Shown here: positions 1-9,415 of the stretch, in pieces
Layout: each line of letters begins with the position of its first letter
How positions within the stretch are numbered: position 1 is the stretch's first letter
Position numbers and translations under genes: made by a program
Assembly: GCA_026225395.1 (NCBI GenBank)
Contig: JAMFSR010000037.1
Span: forward strand, 173,052 to 237,051
Reading direction: 5' to 3'
Length of the DNA: 64,000 nucleotides
Source: Granulicella sapmiensis
GTDB taxonomy: Bacteria > Acidobacteriota > Terriglobia > Terriglobales > Acidobacteriaceae
Notes under the pieces: model-generated
What the model was told of the DNA's origin: nothing
Seen by the model: the letters and a program-made list of their open reading frames with translations, nothing else
The model's database searches: none

Positions 1-337
1 TTTTCACGGCCTTCTTCACCGTCTTTTTCGCAACGGTCTTCTTCGCCGGAGCTTTCTTGGCAACGACAGGAGGTGCCGGTGCGGGCACGGGCTCCTCAGA
101 AAGTTTGGTAGGTGGCTCGTAAGGAGCTACGGGAGTGGAAGGAGCTGCGAAGAGAACGGCATCTTCGGAGTGAGTGCTCGTGGCCACCGGTACTTCATCG
201 AAATCGTCTGACGCGTTCAGCTCTTCTTCCTCTTCTTCGTCGTCTTCATCATCGAGATCGCGATCAAGTTCTTCCTCGTCGTCCGATTCGTCGTATCCAG
301 CTGCGTACAACTTTATCGTCTCGTCGTCGAAAGCCAT
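1..337 (-). CDS. Acidic protein with lysine/alanine-rich tail (3' end cut by window edge)
   Basis: The minus-strand frame opens with ATG at 337 after an AGGAGAG ribosome-binding site and stays open to the window edge, so the C-terminus is missing. The first ~60 residues are very acidic with long Asp/Glu runs. A Pro/Ala-rich linker follows, and then the start of a basic region of KKAPAKKTVAKKTVKKAVK type, like histone H1-like bacterial proteins. The charge split (acid head, basic tail) and good start signals support a real gene. I do not recognise a named family. A nucleic-acid-binding role for the basic tail is inference only. Confidence 0.7.
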   Translation of the reverse strand, partial: MAFDDETIKLYAAGYDESDDEEELDRDLDDEDDEEEEEELNASDDFDEVPVATSTHSEDAVLFAAPSTPVAPYEPPTKLSEEPVPAPAPPVVAKKAPAKKTVAKKTVKKAVK

Positions 338-624
338 TCGAAACTCTCCTGATCGTCCGCAAAAGTTTAAGCTCTTGCATCGAACCGTTTGCTCGCTTTG
401 AAATTTTCACAGACCGTGTCTGTGGTAGCACACTTCAACGCAGAGCCATGAACAGGATTACCCCACAAGCACTTAATTGCAAGCACCTTTTTTGGTGCAA
501 GCGAATTTTTATTGCCCAAGCCCCATGTGGAACGCTTCAACAAATGGGATGACGTTTCGTCCGCGCGCGTTGTCGAGAGCGATGAAAATGCGATCTCACC
601 TTGCGATCGCTATCGTGATACGCC
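338..624. other. Intergenic region, no gene seen
   Basis: Between two minus-strand genes. It holds a small dyad, GCACC-TTTTTT-GGTGC at 483-498, but no convincing terminator or ORF on either strand. The plus-strand open frames that cross it are shadows of the acidic gene. Confidence 0.5.
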
Positions 625-2475
625 TTAGCGGGCGCGCTTTTTCGCAGGAAGCTTGATCGGATGAGATGGCGCGTTGGACTTCGTTGCAGCATGTGCGCGT
701 GCAGATTTCGTTGCTTTCGCCGCCGGTCCGTACGAGGCGCGCGTCGCACGATTATGTGAAGTGGTGTGCGCGCGAGCACGCGAAGACCGCATGCCGGGCG
801 CGAGACGAATCGGTTCGGTCACGAAGAGCGAGCGTCCCGGCGTAACGCGATTCGCCGTGAGATGGTTCCAGCTGCGCAGCTGTTCCACGCTGATACCGAA
901 GCGATCGGCAACCGTGACAAGCGTATCGTTGCGGCCAACGGTGTAGCGCTGCTGCCCTGTGGCTGAGGCGCTGACCCCCGCCACCGGTACCACCAGTTCG
1001 TCGCCGGCTTCGATCGGCTGCGCCGCCGTCACGTCGTTGTACTCGGCAATCTCTGCAGCGTGGCCATGCAGCGCGGCTGCAATCTCTTCGAGCGTCTCGC
1101 CGTCCTTCACCACGTGGAAGCGCCAGCTCGCGCGGTTCTCTTCCGGAACATCTTTCAGGCGATCCACGAACTCGTCATGCGTACCCGGCGGCAGACGGAG
1201 GTCATAAGAAATGTCGCGTGGTGTGGATAGCCGCAGCAGCGCGGGATTCAGCGCCACGATATCCGCCACCGTGGAGTCAGAAAGATCCGCAACCAGCTTC
1301 AGGTCGATCGCATAGTCCGTCGTCACCGTGTCGTAAAGCATGGGAGGGTCGAGCACGACCTTGTCGAGGCCATATCTCTCAGGGTTCTTGGCCATGATGA
1401 TCGCGGCCAGGATCTGGGGCACGTAGGCGCGGGTTTCGGCAGGCAGGCCTCCACGGCGATAGAGCTCCCAGTAGTCGGCGTAGCCCGTGCGGCTCACCAC
1501 GCGTTGCACATTGCCTGGGCCCCAGTCATAGGCCGCCATTGCCAGGTACCAGTCGCCAAACTGGTTATAGAGCGTTTTCATGTACTTCGCGTAGGCAATC
1601 GAAGACTTCTCCGGATCGAACCGCTCGTCGAAGTACCCATTGCGCGCCAGTCCGTAGTTGCCGAACGGCATGAACTGCCACATGCCCCCGGCGCCGGAAC
1701 CGCGGTTCATCGCCTGCGGTTGAAAACCGGACTCGGCGACCGAAAGATAGATCAGATCCTGCGGCACACCTTCTTTGGCGAGAATGCGTTCGATCATCGC
1801 CTTGTATCTGCCGGAGCGTTTCATCGAAGCGGCCATGTGGGCGCGGAAGCTGGTCGAGTTGGAGAAGACGCCGATGTAGCCGGCAACCTGGTCGTTGATG
1901 ACTAGCGGCAGGTCCGAGGTGATATTAAGCTCGGTCTTCAACTTGGCGACGAGTTCCGGGTTGGCGGGGAAGGTGATGTCGTTGGCCAGGTCGAGCGGCG
2001 CCGCTTCCACCTTCGGCGAAAATCCGTTGCCCTGTTTGAGTGCCACCATCTCCAGCGAGTTGATTGCCGAAAGCAGATGGTCGAACTCGTCGGCCAGTTG
2101 CGGATCGTTTTTCAGGTCTAGCCCGCTCGAAAGCATCCCATCCACGGCAGCGTCGAAGTCCAGTCGCGCCGCGTCCAGGTGATTGGCGTTGTAGTTCTCC
2201 ACACCGGACCGGTAATTGGCCTCGGATCGGTCGATCGCATCCTGCACTTTCTTCGCATGCTGCTGCGCCGCGACCGCGGCGGCGTTCTGTTGCTGCTGGG
2301 CAATCTGCGCCGCGCTCGGCGTGGTGGGAGCGGTAGCCGCAAGCGGAACGCGTCCCGGAGCGGCGTTGGAGTTAGTTGCATCGCTGGGACAACCGGCAAG
2401 CGCAACAAGCATCGGAACGCAGGCAACGGCAAGCGCGCCTCGAAGCAGCAGGGTCGTGTTTCGGTGGCTCGCCAT
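625..2475 (-). CDS. mltD: Membrane-bound lytic transglycosylase with two LysM domains (MltD-like lipoprotein)
   Basis: About 616 residues. The N-terminal signal peptide ends in a lipobox (LAGC, Cys about residue 29), predicting a lipoprotein. An SLT/lysozyme-like domain lies around residues 230-380. It has the motif [19 protein letters not shown], whose Glu is the expected catalytic acid, followed by GMWQFMP and [11 protein letters not shown]. Two LysM peptidoglycan-binding modules follow (starting near YTVGRNDTL and [12 protein letters not shown]), then an Arg/Lys/Ala-rich tail. It should cleave murein glycan strands in the periplasm. ATG at 2475 is preferred over the TTG one codon upstream. 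It is divergent from lepA across about 100 bp. Confidence 0.93.
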   Translation of the reverse strand: MASHRNTTLLLRGALAVACVPMLVALAGCPSDATNSNAAPGRVPLAATAPTTPSAAQIAQQQQNAAAVAAQQHAKKVQDAIDRSEANYRSGVENYNANHLDAARLDFDAAVDGMLSSGLDLKNDPQLADEFDHLLSAINSLEMVALKQGNGFSPKVEAAPLDLANDITFPANPELVAKLKTELNITSDLPLVINDQVAGYIGVFSNSTSFRAHMAASMKRSGRYKAMIERILAKEGVPQDLIYLSVAESGFQPQAMNRGSGAGGMWQFMPFGNYGLARNGYFDERFDPEKSSIAYAKYMKTLYNQFGDWYLAMAAYDWGPGNVQRVVSRTGYADYWELYRRGGLPAETRAYVPQILAAIIMAKNPERYGLDKVVLDPPMLYDTVTTDYAIDLKLVADLSDSTVADIVALNPALLRLSTPRDISYDLRLPPGTHDEFVDRLKDVPEENRASWRFHVVKDGETLEEIAAALHGHAAEIAEYNDVTAAQPIEAGDELVVPVAGVSASATGQQRYTVGRNDTLVTVADRFGISVEQLRSWNHLTANRVTPGRSLFVTEPIRLAPGMRSSRARAHTTSHNRATRASYGPAAKATKSARAHAATKSNAPSHPIKLPAKKRAR

Positions 2476-2575
2476 CAACCTGCTTATTGTACGGGTTTGC
2501 GCCCGCGCTTGGCTTCAGCTCGCCCGCCCGCGATGCTACCCTAGAGGTTCGAGGCTTTCTGCCTCCCGGAAGAGC

Positions 2576-4378
2576 ATGGACCCCAGCCACATACGTAATT
2601 TTGCGATCATCGCGCACATCGACCACGGCAAATCGACCCTCTCGGACAGGCTGCTCGAGCTCACAGGCTCGCTGACCTCCCGCGAGATGCAGGCGCAGGT
2701 GCTCGACGCCATGGACCTCGAGCGCGAGCGCGGCATCACCATCAAGGCCCACACCGTCCGCATGATGTACAAAGCGCACGACGGCGAAACCTACCAACTC
2801 AACCTCATCGACACCCCCGGCCACGTCGACTTCAGCTACGAAGTCTCGCGCTCCCTCGCCTCCTGCGAAGGCGCTCTGCTCGTCGTCGATGCGTCACAAG
2901 GCGTAGAAGCCCAGACACTCGCCAATGCCTACCTCGCCATCGCCGGCGGCCTCGAAATCCTTCCCATCATCAACAAGATCGATCTACCCAGTGCCGACAT
3001 TGAGCGCACCAAGGCGATGATCGAAAAATCCGTCGGGCTACCTGCCGATGACGCCGTCTGCGTCTCCGCAAAGACCGGCCTCAACGTAGCCGACATCCTT
3101 GAAGCCGTCGTCACGCTGCTCCCGCCGCCCCAGGGCGACGCCGAAGCCCCACTGCAGGCCCTCATCTTCGATAGCTGGTTCGACGCCTACCGCGGCGTCA
3201 TCGTTCTCGCCCGCATCATCAACGGCCGCCTCCGCAAGGGCGACAAGATCAAGATCATGTCGAACGGCAAGCAGTTCGAGGTCGACAACATGGGCGTGAT
3301 GACGCCCAAGCCCCTTGTGCTCGACGAACTCTCGGCCGGAGAAGTCGGCTTCTTCGTCGCCACCATCAAGAACGTTGCGGACACCAAGGTCGGCGACACC
3401 ATCACCCACGTCGACCGTCCCTGCGCAGAGGCTCTCCCCGGCTTCGAAGACATCAAGTCCATGGTCTTCGCCGGCCTCTACACCGTCGACTCGCACGAGC
3501 ACGGCATGCTCCGCGACGCTCTCGAAAAGCTCCGCCTCAACGACGCCAGCTTCAACTTCGAGCCCGAGTCCTCCGTCGCCCTCGGCTTCGGCTTCCGCTG
3601 CGGCTTCCTCGGTCTCCTGCATCTTGAAATCATCCAGGAGCGCCTCGAGCGCGAGTACAACCTCGACCTCATCACCACCGCCCCCGGCGTGCAGTACAAC
3701 ATCACCATGACCGACGGCTCCAGGCTCACGGTCGACAACCCCTCGCGGTGGCCCGATCCCACCGAGATCGAAATGATCGAAGAGCCTTTCATCCTCGCAA
3801 AGATCCTCACCAACGAGGAGTACGTCGGCAACATCCTGAAGCTCGTCGAAGACAAGCGCGGCCGCCAGCAGAACATCGAGTACGTCTCCGAAACCCGCGT
3901 CATGCTCACCTACGAGCTCCCACTCAATGAGATTGTTTTGGATTTCTACGACCGCCTCAAGTCCGTCTCCCGCGGCTACGCCTCGCTCGACTACCAGCTC
4001 GCCGGCCACTGGATCTCCCCCATGGTCAAGATGGATATCCTCATCGGCGGCGACCCTGTCGACGCGCTCTCCATCATCGTCCACAAGGACGCCGCCTACG
4101 ACCGCGGCAAGCTCCTCGTCGAAAAAATGCGCGAGCTCATCCCTCGCCAGATGTTCGAAGTCGCCATCCAGGCCGCGATTGGCTCGAAGGTCATCGCGCG
4201 CTCCACGGTCACGGCCATCCGCAAGAACGTCATCGCCAAGTGTTATGGCGGCGACATCAGCCGCAAGAAGAAGCTGCTCGACAAGCAAAAAGAAGGCAAG
4301 AAGCGCATGAAGCGCATCGGCAAAGTCGACATCCCGCAGGAAGCCTTCTTAGCGGTGCTGAAGGTCGGCGAAGAGTAA
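2576..4378 (+). CDS. lepA: Elongation factor 4 (LepA), ribosome back-translocating GTPase
   Basis: 600 residues, the usual LepA length. The G1 loop AHIDHGKST (residues 13-21), DTPGHVDF and NKIDLP give a complete GTPase core. The distinctive LepA C-terminus is present ([22 protein letters not shown] near the end). The frame is open further upstream to 2216, but that extension overlaps the divergent mltD gene and has no LepA character, so ATG 2576 after GGAAG is chosen ([16 protein letters not shown]). LepA binds stalled 70S ribosomes and affects translation under ionic stress. Confidence 0.97.
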   Translation: MDPSHIRNFAIIAHIDHGKSTLSDRLLELTGSLTSREMQAQVLDAMDLERERGITIKAHTVRMMYKAHDGETYQLNLIDTPGHVDFSYEVSRSLASCEGALLVVDASQGVEAQTLANAYLAIAGGLEILPIINKIDLPSADIERTKAMIEKSVGLPADDAVCVSAKTGLNVADILEAVVTLLPPPQGDAEAPLQALIFDSWFDAYRGVIVLARIINGRLRKGDKIKIMSNGKQFEVDNMGVMTPKPLVLDELSAGEVGFFVATIKNVADTKVGDTITHVDRPCAEALPGFEDIKSMVFAGLYTVDSHEHGMLRDALEKLRLNDASFNFEPESSVALGFGFRCGFLGLLHLEIIQERLEREYNLDLITTAPGVQYNITMTDGSRLTVDNPSRWPDPTEIEMIEEPFILAKILTNEEYVGNILKLVEDKRGRQQNIEYVSETRVMLTYELPLNEIVLDFYDRLKSVSRGYASLDYQLAGHWISPMVKMDILIGGDPVDALSIIVHKDAAYDRGKLLVEKMRELIPRQMFEVAIQAAIGSKVIARSTVTAIRKNVIAKCYGGDISRKKKLLDKQKEGKKRMKRIGKVDIPQEAFLAVLKVGEE

Positions 4379-4387
4379 CACCTTTTA

Positions 4388-4505
4388 TCCTTGTCATCCT
4401 GACCTTGTGGAAGGGGAAAGATCTGCTTTCCTTAGACTCGCCACGACAACCGGGTGGCCCATTCATGGCGCGTTCTTTGCGACATGGGTGGGGATGCACA
4501 ACGTC
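4388..4505. repeat. Composite intergenic repeat typical of Terriglobia
   Basis: Contains TTGTCATCCTGA followed by a degenerate segment, then an imperfect dyad of the type GGGTGGCCCATTCATGG...ACATGGGTGGGG. The first part is related to the repeat at 43101-43146. Recognition as a genome-wide family is from memory of Acidobacteria genomes and needs a copy search. Confidence 0.45.
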
Positions 4506-4631
4506 CAACCAGCGAGCCTTTGCGTTCTGTCATACTTCTGCTCGCAATCCGAAAAGACTGCACGGAAAGCAATCAATTTCCCGCGACTGCATTTTTCGCG
4601 CAACATCTAAGCCACAGAAAGAGGACACCAC

Positions 4632-5063
<432 letters not shown>

Positions 5064-5080
5064 CCAACAACACATCCACA

Positions 5081-5116
5081 AACAACAACGGAGGCCCGAA
5101 GGCCTCCGTTGTTGTT
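5081..5116. terminator. Bidirectional rho-independent terminator between ohr and the OmpH-like gene
   Basis: Perfect 16-bp stem (AACAACAACGGAGGCC with its complement) and a CGAA tetraloop. A-rich and T-rich flanks allow it to serve both convergent genes. Confidence 0.93.
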
Positions 5117-5137
5117 TCTAATTCTGTATCCGACCTA

Positions 5138-5824
5138 CTACTTCTTCGGGGTCGTGCTGGTCGAAGGAGCCGTGCGGCGCGGTGTGGGTGTCGGCGCCGA
5201 AGGCGGCTGAGCCGCAACACCCGAGCTCACGTTGTACGCATTCACAACAGCCTGCGAAACATCCGTAGCCTGGTTCCACCACAGAACGGTGGGCAGTGCC
5301 TGCTCCTGTCCGCTGCCGGTGTTCAGCAGCAGCGTAAAGCCGTTGTCGTTCGCATACTTCACAGCGACCGGGCCAACCTTCTGCATCAACTTGCCGAAGC
5401 CGTCCTGGAAGTCGCTCTGCTCTTCCTGCTGCAGGTCCTGCGCATCCTGCTGCAGACGCTTGTCCTTCAGGTCGATGTCCTTCATGCGCTTGGCACGCTC
5501 TTCATCGGGAGTAGCCGGAGGCAATGCCTGCAGCTGCTTTTTCAATGACTCGAGCTCAGTAGCACGGCCCTGCAACTCGGTGTTCTTGGTCTCATACTTC
5601 TTGCGGAGGTCGGAGACCAGCTTCTGGCCCTCGTTGGTTCCACCGGCAACCTGCTCGAACGCGATGATCGCGACCTTCGCGGGAATAGCCTGCGGTGGTG
5701 CCGGGGCGGCGGGTGCTGCTGCTGCGGGGGCGGGGGCAGCGGCTGCCGGAGCAGTCTGCGCGACAAGGGTCATAGTTGCCAGCCCGGAGGCCAGCACGGT
5801 AGCGATTGCAAGGGTACGATTCAT
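5138..5824 (-). CDS. OmpH/Skp-family periplasmic chaperone
   Basis: 228 residues from ATG 5824, which has AAGGAG about 13 nt upstream. Longer in-frame extension reaches 6331 but lacks start signals. A signal peptide (MNRTLAIATVLASGLATMTLVAQ) is followed by an Ala/Pro-rich linker. The Skp-like core VAIIAFEQVAGGTNEGQKLV then leads into a long charged coiled coil (about residues 70-160: DLRKKYETKNTELQGRATEL and on), and a Pro/Thr/Ser-rich tail follows. Skp proteins hold unfolded outer-membrane proteins in the periplasm. It is not next to bamA, its common neighbour. Confidence 0.85.
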   Translation of the reverse strand: MNRTLAIATVLASGLATMTLVAQTAPAAAAPAPAAAAPAAPAPPQAIPAKVAIIAFEQVAGGTNEGQKLVSDLRKKYETKNTELQGRATELESLKKQLQALPPATPDEERAKRMKDIDLKDKRLQQDAQDLQQEEQSDFQDGFGKLMQKVGPVAVKYANDNGFTLLLNTGSGQEQALPTVLWWNQATDVSQAVVNAYNVSSGVAAQPPSAPTPTPRRTAPSTSTTPKK

Positions 5825-6189
5825 GCGGTGTTTGTTGCTCCTTACGAAGTGGGAGAAATCGATTTGCGCACCCGATTGGGTGCCCCCGGCTTGGGCTCCC
5901 CGTTTTGAAGAAGGAAGGGGTCGCGGGCGCGGGGTTCGGTTGGCTGCCGTCCGTTGTGGGTTGGCTGTGCCGATTATAGGAGAGCCATCAGGGTCGGTCA
6001 ATTCGCGCAAGCCCCTTTCGACAGCCCAAATAAGGCCAGGTTCTTCCGGAAATCGGAACACCGACCTGCGAATCTCCGGTTTTTGGATTGCTTCGGTGCG
6101 GTTTTCTCGGGATGTCTCCGGCAAACCATTGAAACAAAGGGGTAATGCCATTTTGGAACTTTGGCATCCCGATTGCTCTACACAATAGC

Positions 6190-6421
6190 GTTCGAAGTGT
6201 GCGCAGTACGCCCGGGGGAGTTCCAGCAGAGGTATCCGGAACCCGTTAGGAAGCGAGCCGCAAGAATGTTCGGATACAGAGCATGAAGCAGCACCGATAA
6301 GAGGTGCGCCGGCTCCCGAACGGCTCTCCAAACGGATGAGCCATTATTTGGAGGCCAGCGACTGGCCGTTGAGAGCTCAGGGCTATCTTCCGGGGAGGGG
6401 AGATAGCCCTTTGCTTTTTTT
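6190..6421 (+). ncRNA. Candidate structured non-coding RNA of unknown class
   Basis: Several helices are visible in order: GTATCCG(g)AAC (6232-6242) with GTTCGGATAC (6268-6277); GCACC/GGTGC (6291-6307); CTCCAAA/TTTGGAG (6326-6353), which competes with GGCTC/GAGCC; GGCCAG-CGA-CTGGCC (6353-6367). The terminator at 6380-6421 closes the unit. No plus-strand protein gene ends here, so the terminator needs another transcript. The 5' end is not defined (set near 6190 after weak promoter-like bases). Class unknown; 6S-like or a lineage-specific RNA are options. Confidence 0.5.
6380..6421 (+). terminator. Strong rho-independent terminator
   Basis: GGGCTATCT (6380-6388) pairs perfectly with AGATAGCCC (6401-6409), followed by TTTGCTTTTTTT. 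It is oriented for plus-strand transcription although no plus-strand CDS precedes it. Confidence 0.9.
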
Positions 6422-7175
6422 GTCCATGTGCATCCTATGATTAAGCCTGTATAAGCGGACGCAAACGAAACACTTGCGTCCGGTACACCCCGGGCGTAGT
6501 ATCAAGTCTGTTGATTGCGGAGGCTTCCTCCAGAGGGTATCCGGCGATGGGCCGGTGGATGAGGCAGGAACGCCGGAGGTTGATTCCTCGGGTTATGCGA
6601 GTTGACCCTTCCGCTATGGGCAACTACCGCGAACGCCAGCCGGAACAGATTAGGTTCCGGGTTGAGCCTACAAAAGACGATAAGGTAACGGTAAGAAAAC
6701 GGCGGTTTGTAGATAAAGAGCGGTCGAAGCCGAAGCAGATTTACCCAGAGAACCGACAATTATCGTAGGATTTTCGAAAGTGTAACGAATTTCGAGCTTA
6801 TTCCAGATTCCCAGTGTGTTTGGACGAGCTTTCGTCAATGCCGCACGGCTCCGCAGCAACAGGGAGCGCAGAAGCAGCAATGCAGTGCACAGATCCGCTC
6901 GCCTGGCTGGCGAGTGGGCCGGTGAGAATAACGCAACCGAACGCAGGACAGCGATTTGCAGCTTGCCAGACCGTTTCGATTTGCTGGAGCCTCACCAGGC
7001 AACGATTTTCAGGCCTTTATTCGAGTTAACGCTTGAGACTGTCTCCAAGGTATTACCCACGGACTTTTAGCTGTCTGCCTCCCCGCAAGGGAGTTAGCAA
7101 CGCGGAGCTGTGCGCGGGTCAAGCTGCCGGAGATCAGGGTTCACGCACCCAATCGCAAGGGGAACCAACAGCACC

Positions 7176-8387
7176 ATGTCAGAGCAGAATGTAGTGGAGT
7201 CTTCGTCGCACCAGGCGACGGAGCAGTACGACGGCGGCGATTTCGGCAACAATGATTTCGACGGAAACGACAGCGACAGTGGAAGCAACGAAGGCGGTGC
7301 CGGCGTTCCTCCCGGCATGGGCCAGAGCAAGAGCAGCCGCCGCCGCCGCCGCAAACGGAAGAACAAGGTAGCCGGTCCCGGCGGTGGCGCGGAAGCCTCG
7401 TCCGACTCCGGCGAGGACTCGCAGCCCGCTCCCGCACCTTTCGTCATGGAAGGCGAAAGCATCGCCCTCGCAGCCTCTGCCGCTCCCGCACCGCGCAAAC
7501 AGCAGGGCGGCCAGAACAATGGCGGCGGACAAAATGCCCAGGGTGGCCAGCAGCAACAGCCCGGCCAGGGCCAGGGCGGAAAGCGCTGGAAGAAGAAGTT
7601 CCGTGATCGCGAACGCCGCACCGGTGGCCCCGGTGGTGGGCGCAGCGAGAACCCAGGCAACGACTTCCGTGCCGACATCAACGCCGGCGCCTCGAACGGC
7701 GGCGGCGGATTCTCCAACGGCTACCGTGCCGATAGCTTCGGTAACGGCGGCGGCGGCTTCAAGCGCAAGAACAAGGGCGGCGGTGGTGGTGGTCAGGGCC
7801 AGCGCAAAGACCGCGGCGGCTTCGTCGGCCCCATGGACCACAGCTATCGCGAAGTGAACGGCAATGCCCACGATGCCGGGGCCTCAACGGTACAGGTCGG
7901 CCGTCGTGGCGGCCATCGCCATCACGGCGATTCGCAGCCCATCGACCACTCGATGCCCAAGCCGATCCCAATCCCCGAAGACGCGCAGACGCACATCTAC
8001 TTCTTCATCGAAGAGCTGTTCTTCATCGCCAAGATCCAGGAATCGGCCCGCAAGCTCGGCGTCAAGGTTGCCTTCATCAAGAACGATAAGGACGCCATCG
8101 CAGAACTCCTCGCCGGCGACGACATCAACAAGCCCGCGCTCATCGTGTTCGACCTGAACAACGCGAATGCGAAGCCGCTGACGCTCATCCCGAAGATCAA
8201 ATCCAAGCTCAAGCGCTCGGTTTCGATCATCGGCTTCCTCTCTCACCTCCAGGGCGACCTGAAGGCCAAGGCTGTAGAAGCCGGTTGCGACACCGTCATG
8301 CCGCGTTCCGCGTTCTCACAGAACCTACCGAATCTCCTGCGCCGCTACGGCGTCGAAGAAGAGGAAGAAGTCAACTACAACTACTAA
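7176..8387 (+). CDS. Gly/Asn/Arg-rich disordered protein with C-terminal degenerate receiver (REC-like) domain
   Basis: 403 residues from ATG 7176 after AAGGGGAA. Residues 1-265 are low complexity: acidic Gly/Ser/Asn head, an RRRRRKRKNK patch, then GGQNNGG, GGGGF and RKDRGG runs that resemble RGG-type RNA-binding regions. Residues about 270-400 look like a CheY-type alpha/beta fold (KPALIVFDLNN, SVSIIGFLSHLQ, EAGCDTVMPRSAF). The first acidic pair is missing, and Arg stands where the switch Lys is expected, so phosphorylation is doubtful. A short acidic/Tyr tail ends the protein. Role unknown; RNA-binding is inference. It is followed by a hairpin terminator and preceded by a long structured leader. 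Confidence 0.85.
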   Translation: MSEQNVVESSSHQATEQYDGGDFGNNDFDGNDSDSGSNEGGAGVPPGMGQSKSSRRRRRKRKNKVAGPGGGAEASSDSGEDSQPAPAPFVMEGESIALAASAAPAPRKQQGGQNNGGGQNAQGGQQQQPGQGQGGKRWKKKFRDRERRTGGPGGGRSENPGNDFRADINAGASNGGGGFSNGYRADSFGNGGGGFKRKNKGGGGGGQGQRKDRGGFVGPMDHSYREVNGNAHDAGASTVQVGRRGGHRHHGDSQPIDHSMPKPIPIPEDAQTHIYFFIEELFFIAKIQESARKLGVKVAFIKNDKDAIAELLAGDDINKPALIVFDLNNANAKPLTLIPKIKSKLKRSVSIIGFLSHLQGDLKAKAVEAGCDTVMPRSAFSQNLPNLLRRYGVEEEEEVNYNY

Positions 8388-8391
8388 GAAG

Positions 8392-8499
8392 CAGAGTGTA
8401 GAGGATAGAGTGTAGAGCTTAGAGAAAGCGCTTCGTCGCCCAAACGGGACGAAGCGTTTTTGTTTTCTCTATCCTCTACGCTCTATCCTCTACACTCTG
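8392..8499. repeat. Inverted heptad-repeat arms around a terminator (copy 1)
   Basis: Left arm: five units of TAGAGNN type (8392-8427). Right arm: five units of NNCTCTA type (8463-8499). They can fold back on each other with a few mismatches. The inner stem CGCTTCGTC/GACGAAGCG lies between them. Confidence 0.85.
8429..8461 (+). terminator. Rho-independent terminator of the Gly/Arg-rich gene
   Basis: 9-bp stem CGCTTCGTC (8429-8437) with GACGAAGCG (8448-8456), followed by TTTTT. It sits in the centre of the heptad-repeat arms. Confidence 0.85.
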
Positions 8500-8534
8500 T
8501 TTCCCGCATCCAATCCCTTTGAAGGAGAACCACC

Positions 8535-8729
8535 ATGCCCACCACCCAACACTCCGCCGCCGCCGAGCGCCACATGCAGGCAGCCCACGCGCATGAAGCC
8601 GCGGCAGCTTCGCATACACAGAACGATCATCTCGGTGCCCACGAGCAAAGCCGTCTCGCGCAGGAGCGCTCCCGCGAAGCCCACGAGCACACCGAACAGC
8701 TCGTCAAGTCCGCTGAAGAGAAGAAGTAG
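8535..8729 (+). CDS. Small Ala/His/Glu-rich helical protein
   Basis: 64 residues with a good ribosome-binding site (GAAGGAGAACCACC before ATG). The sequence is alanine- and histidine-rich with regular charged positions (ERHMQAAHAHEAAAASH, then QERSREAHEHTEQLVKSAEE), predicting one or two amphipathic helices. No cysteine, no signal peptide. It lies between two heptad-repeat hairpins. No family recognised. Confidence 0.75.
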   Translation: MPTTQHSAAAERHMQAAHAHEAAAASHTQNDHLGAHEQSRLAQERSREAHEHTEQLVKSAEEKK

Positions 8730-8738
8730 TGGCAAGAC

Positions 8739-8824
8739 ATTAGAGAATAGAGTGTAAGGGATAGAGAAAGCGTCATCCCGCTTTCTCTACACTCTATCCT
8801 CTACGCTCTACGCTCTACACTCTT
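8739..8824. repeat. Inverted heptad-repeat hairpin (copy 2)
   Basis: TAGAGNN-type units on the left and NNCTCTA-type units on the right around a core AAAGCG-tcatcc-CGCTTT (8767-8784). Same architecture as copy 1. It ends 4 nt before the tag start codon, so it forms most of that gene's leader. Confidence 0.8.
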
Positions 8825-8828
8825 ACTC

Positions 8829-9404
8829 ATGGCGAAGACGCAAGAAAAGCAACGCTGCGCATGGTCTCAGAACGATCCACTCATGCGCCAGTATCACGAC
8901 GAAGAGTGGGGCATTCCCATCCGCGATAGCCGCGAGCTCTGGGAGATCCTGATGCTCGAAGGCTTTCAGGCCGGCCTCTCCTGGCAGATCATCCTCCGCA
9001 AGCGCGAAGGCTTCCGCAATGCCTTCAAGAACTTCGATCCGAAGAAGGTCGCGAAGTTCACCGAAGCCGACATCGAGCGCCTCATGCAGGATGAAGGCAT
9101 CATCCGCGCCCGCGCCAAGATCCAGGCCACCATCCATGGCGCAAAGATTTTTCTCGACATGGAAAAGTCCGGCGAAAGCTTCTCTAGCTTCATCTGGAAC
9201 TTCGTCAACGGCAAACCCATCCAGAACAGCGGTCCGCTTCCGGCGAAGTCCGAGCTCTCGGAAGCCATGTCCAAAGAATTGAAAAAGCGCGGCTTCAAGT
9301 TCGTCGGTCCTGTCATCGTCTACGCCTTCATGCAGGCCGCCGGCATCGTCAACGACCACGCCCCGGACTGCTTCCGCCGTAAGGCAGTGGTACGGTCTTC
9401 ATAG
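8829..9404 (+). CDS. tag: DNA-3-methyladenine glycosylase I
   Basis: 191 residues, the family length. The zinc-binding set of TagI is visible: Cys10 and His23 with the family's 13-residue spacing, and a C-terminal His-x3-Cys in NDHAPDCF. The pocket motif LEGFQAGLSWQIILRKREGFR holds the conserved Glu and Trp of the 3-methyladenine site. It removes 3-methyladenine from DNA, starting base-excision repair. It is not linked to ada, which is 25 kb away. No good ribosome-binding site precedes the ATG because the leader is the heptad repeat. Confidence 0.95.
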   Translation: MAKTQEKQRCAWSQNDPLMRQYHDEEWGIPIRDSRELWEILMLEGFQAGLSWQIILRKREGFRNAFKNFDPKKVAKFTEADIERLMQDEGIIRARAKIQATIHGAKIFLDMEKSGESFSSFIWNFVNGKPIQNSGPLPAKSELSEAMSKELKKRGFKFVGPVIVYAFMQAAGIVNDHAPDCFRRKAVVRSS

Positions 9405-9415
9405 TTCCTCGTAGA

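Larger units (their letters stand above)
5825..7175. other. 1.35-kb non-coding stretch with RNA-like structure
   Basis: No protein gene with convincing start signals. It holds a candidate structured RNA with terminator (6190-6421). A second hairpin-rich segment contains perfect dyads CGGACGCAA/TTGCGTCCG (6456-6482) and CCGGAAC/GTTCCGG (6640-6660). The leader of the downstream gene has a CTCCC/GGGAG hairpin (7079-7093). A basic 73-residue open frame (from ATG 6546 to 6768) is possible but unsupported. No tRNA, tmRNA, RNase P or SRP RNA signature was recognised. Confidence 0.6.

Noticed and set aside
2216..2575. 120-codon N-terminal extension of lepA
   Set aside because: It overlaps the divergent lytic transglycosylase gene, and the canonical LepA N-terminus begins at 2576.
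3038..4288. 416-codon open frame antisense to lepA
   Set aside because: Composition (Asp/Glu/Val/Gly-rich) is that of an antisense shadow of a GC-rich gene; no start signals or family.
5825..6331. Upstream extension of the OmpH-like protein
   Set aside because: The signal peptide starts at 5824 with a ribosome-binding site; the upstream part lacks coding character.
6190..7175. tmRNA, RNase P RNA or SRP RNA
   Set aside because: No T-loop/CCA end, no RNase P conserved cores and no SRP apical motif were found.
8392..8824. CRISPR array
   Set aside because: The repeats are 7-bp units without spacers and pair as inverted arms.
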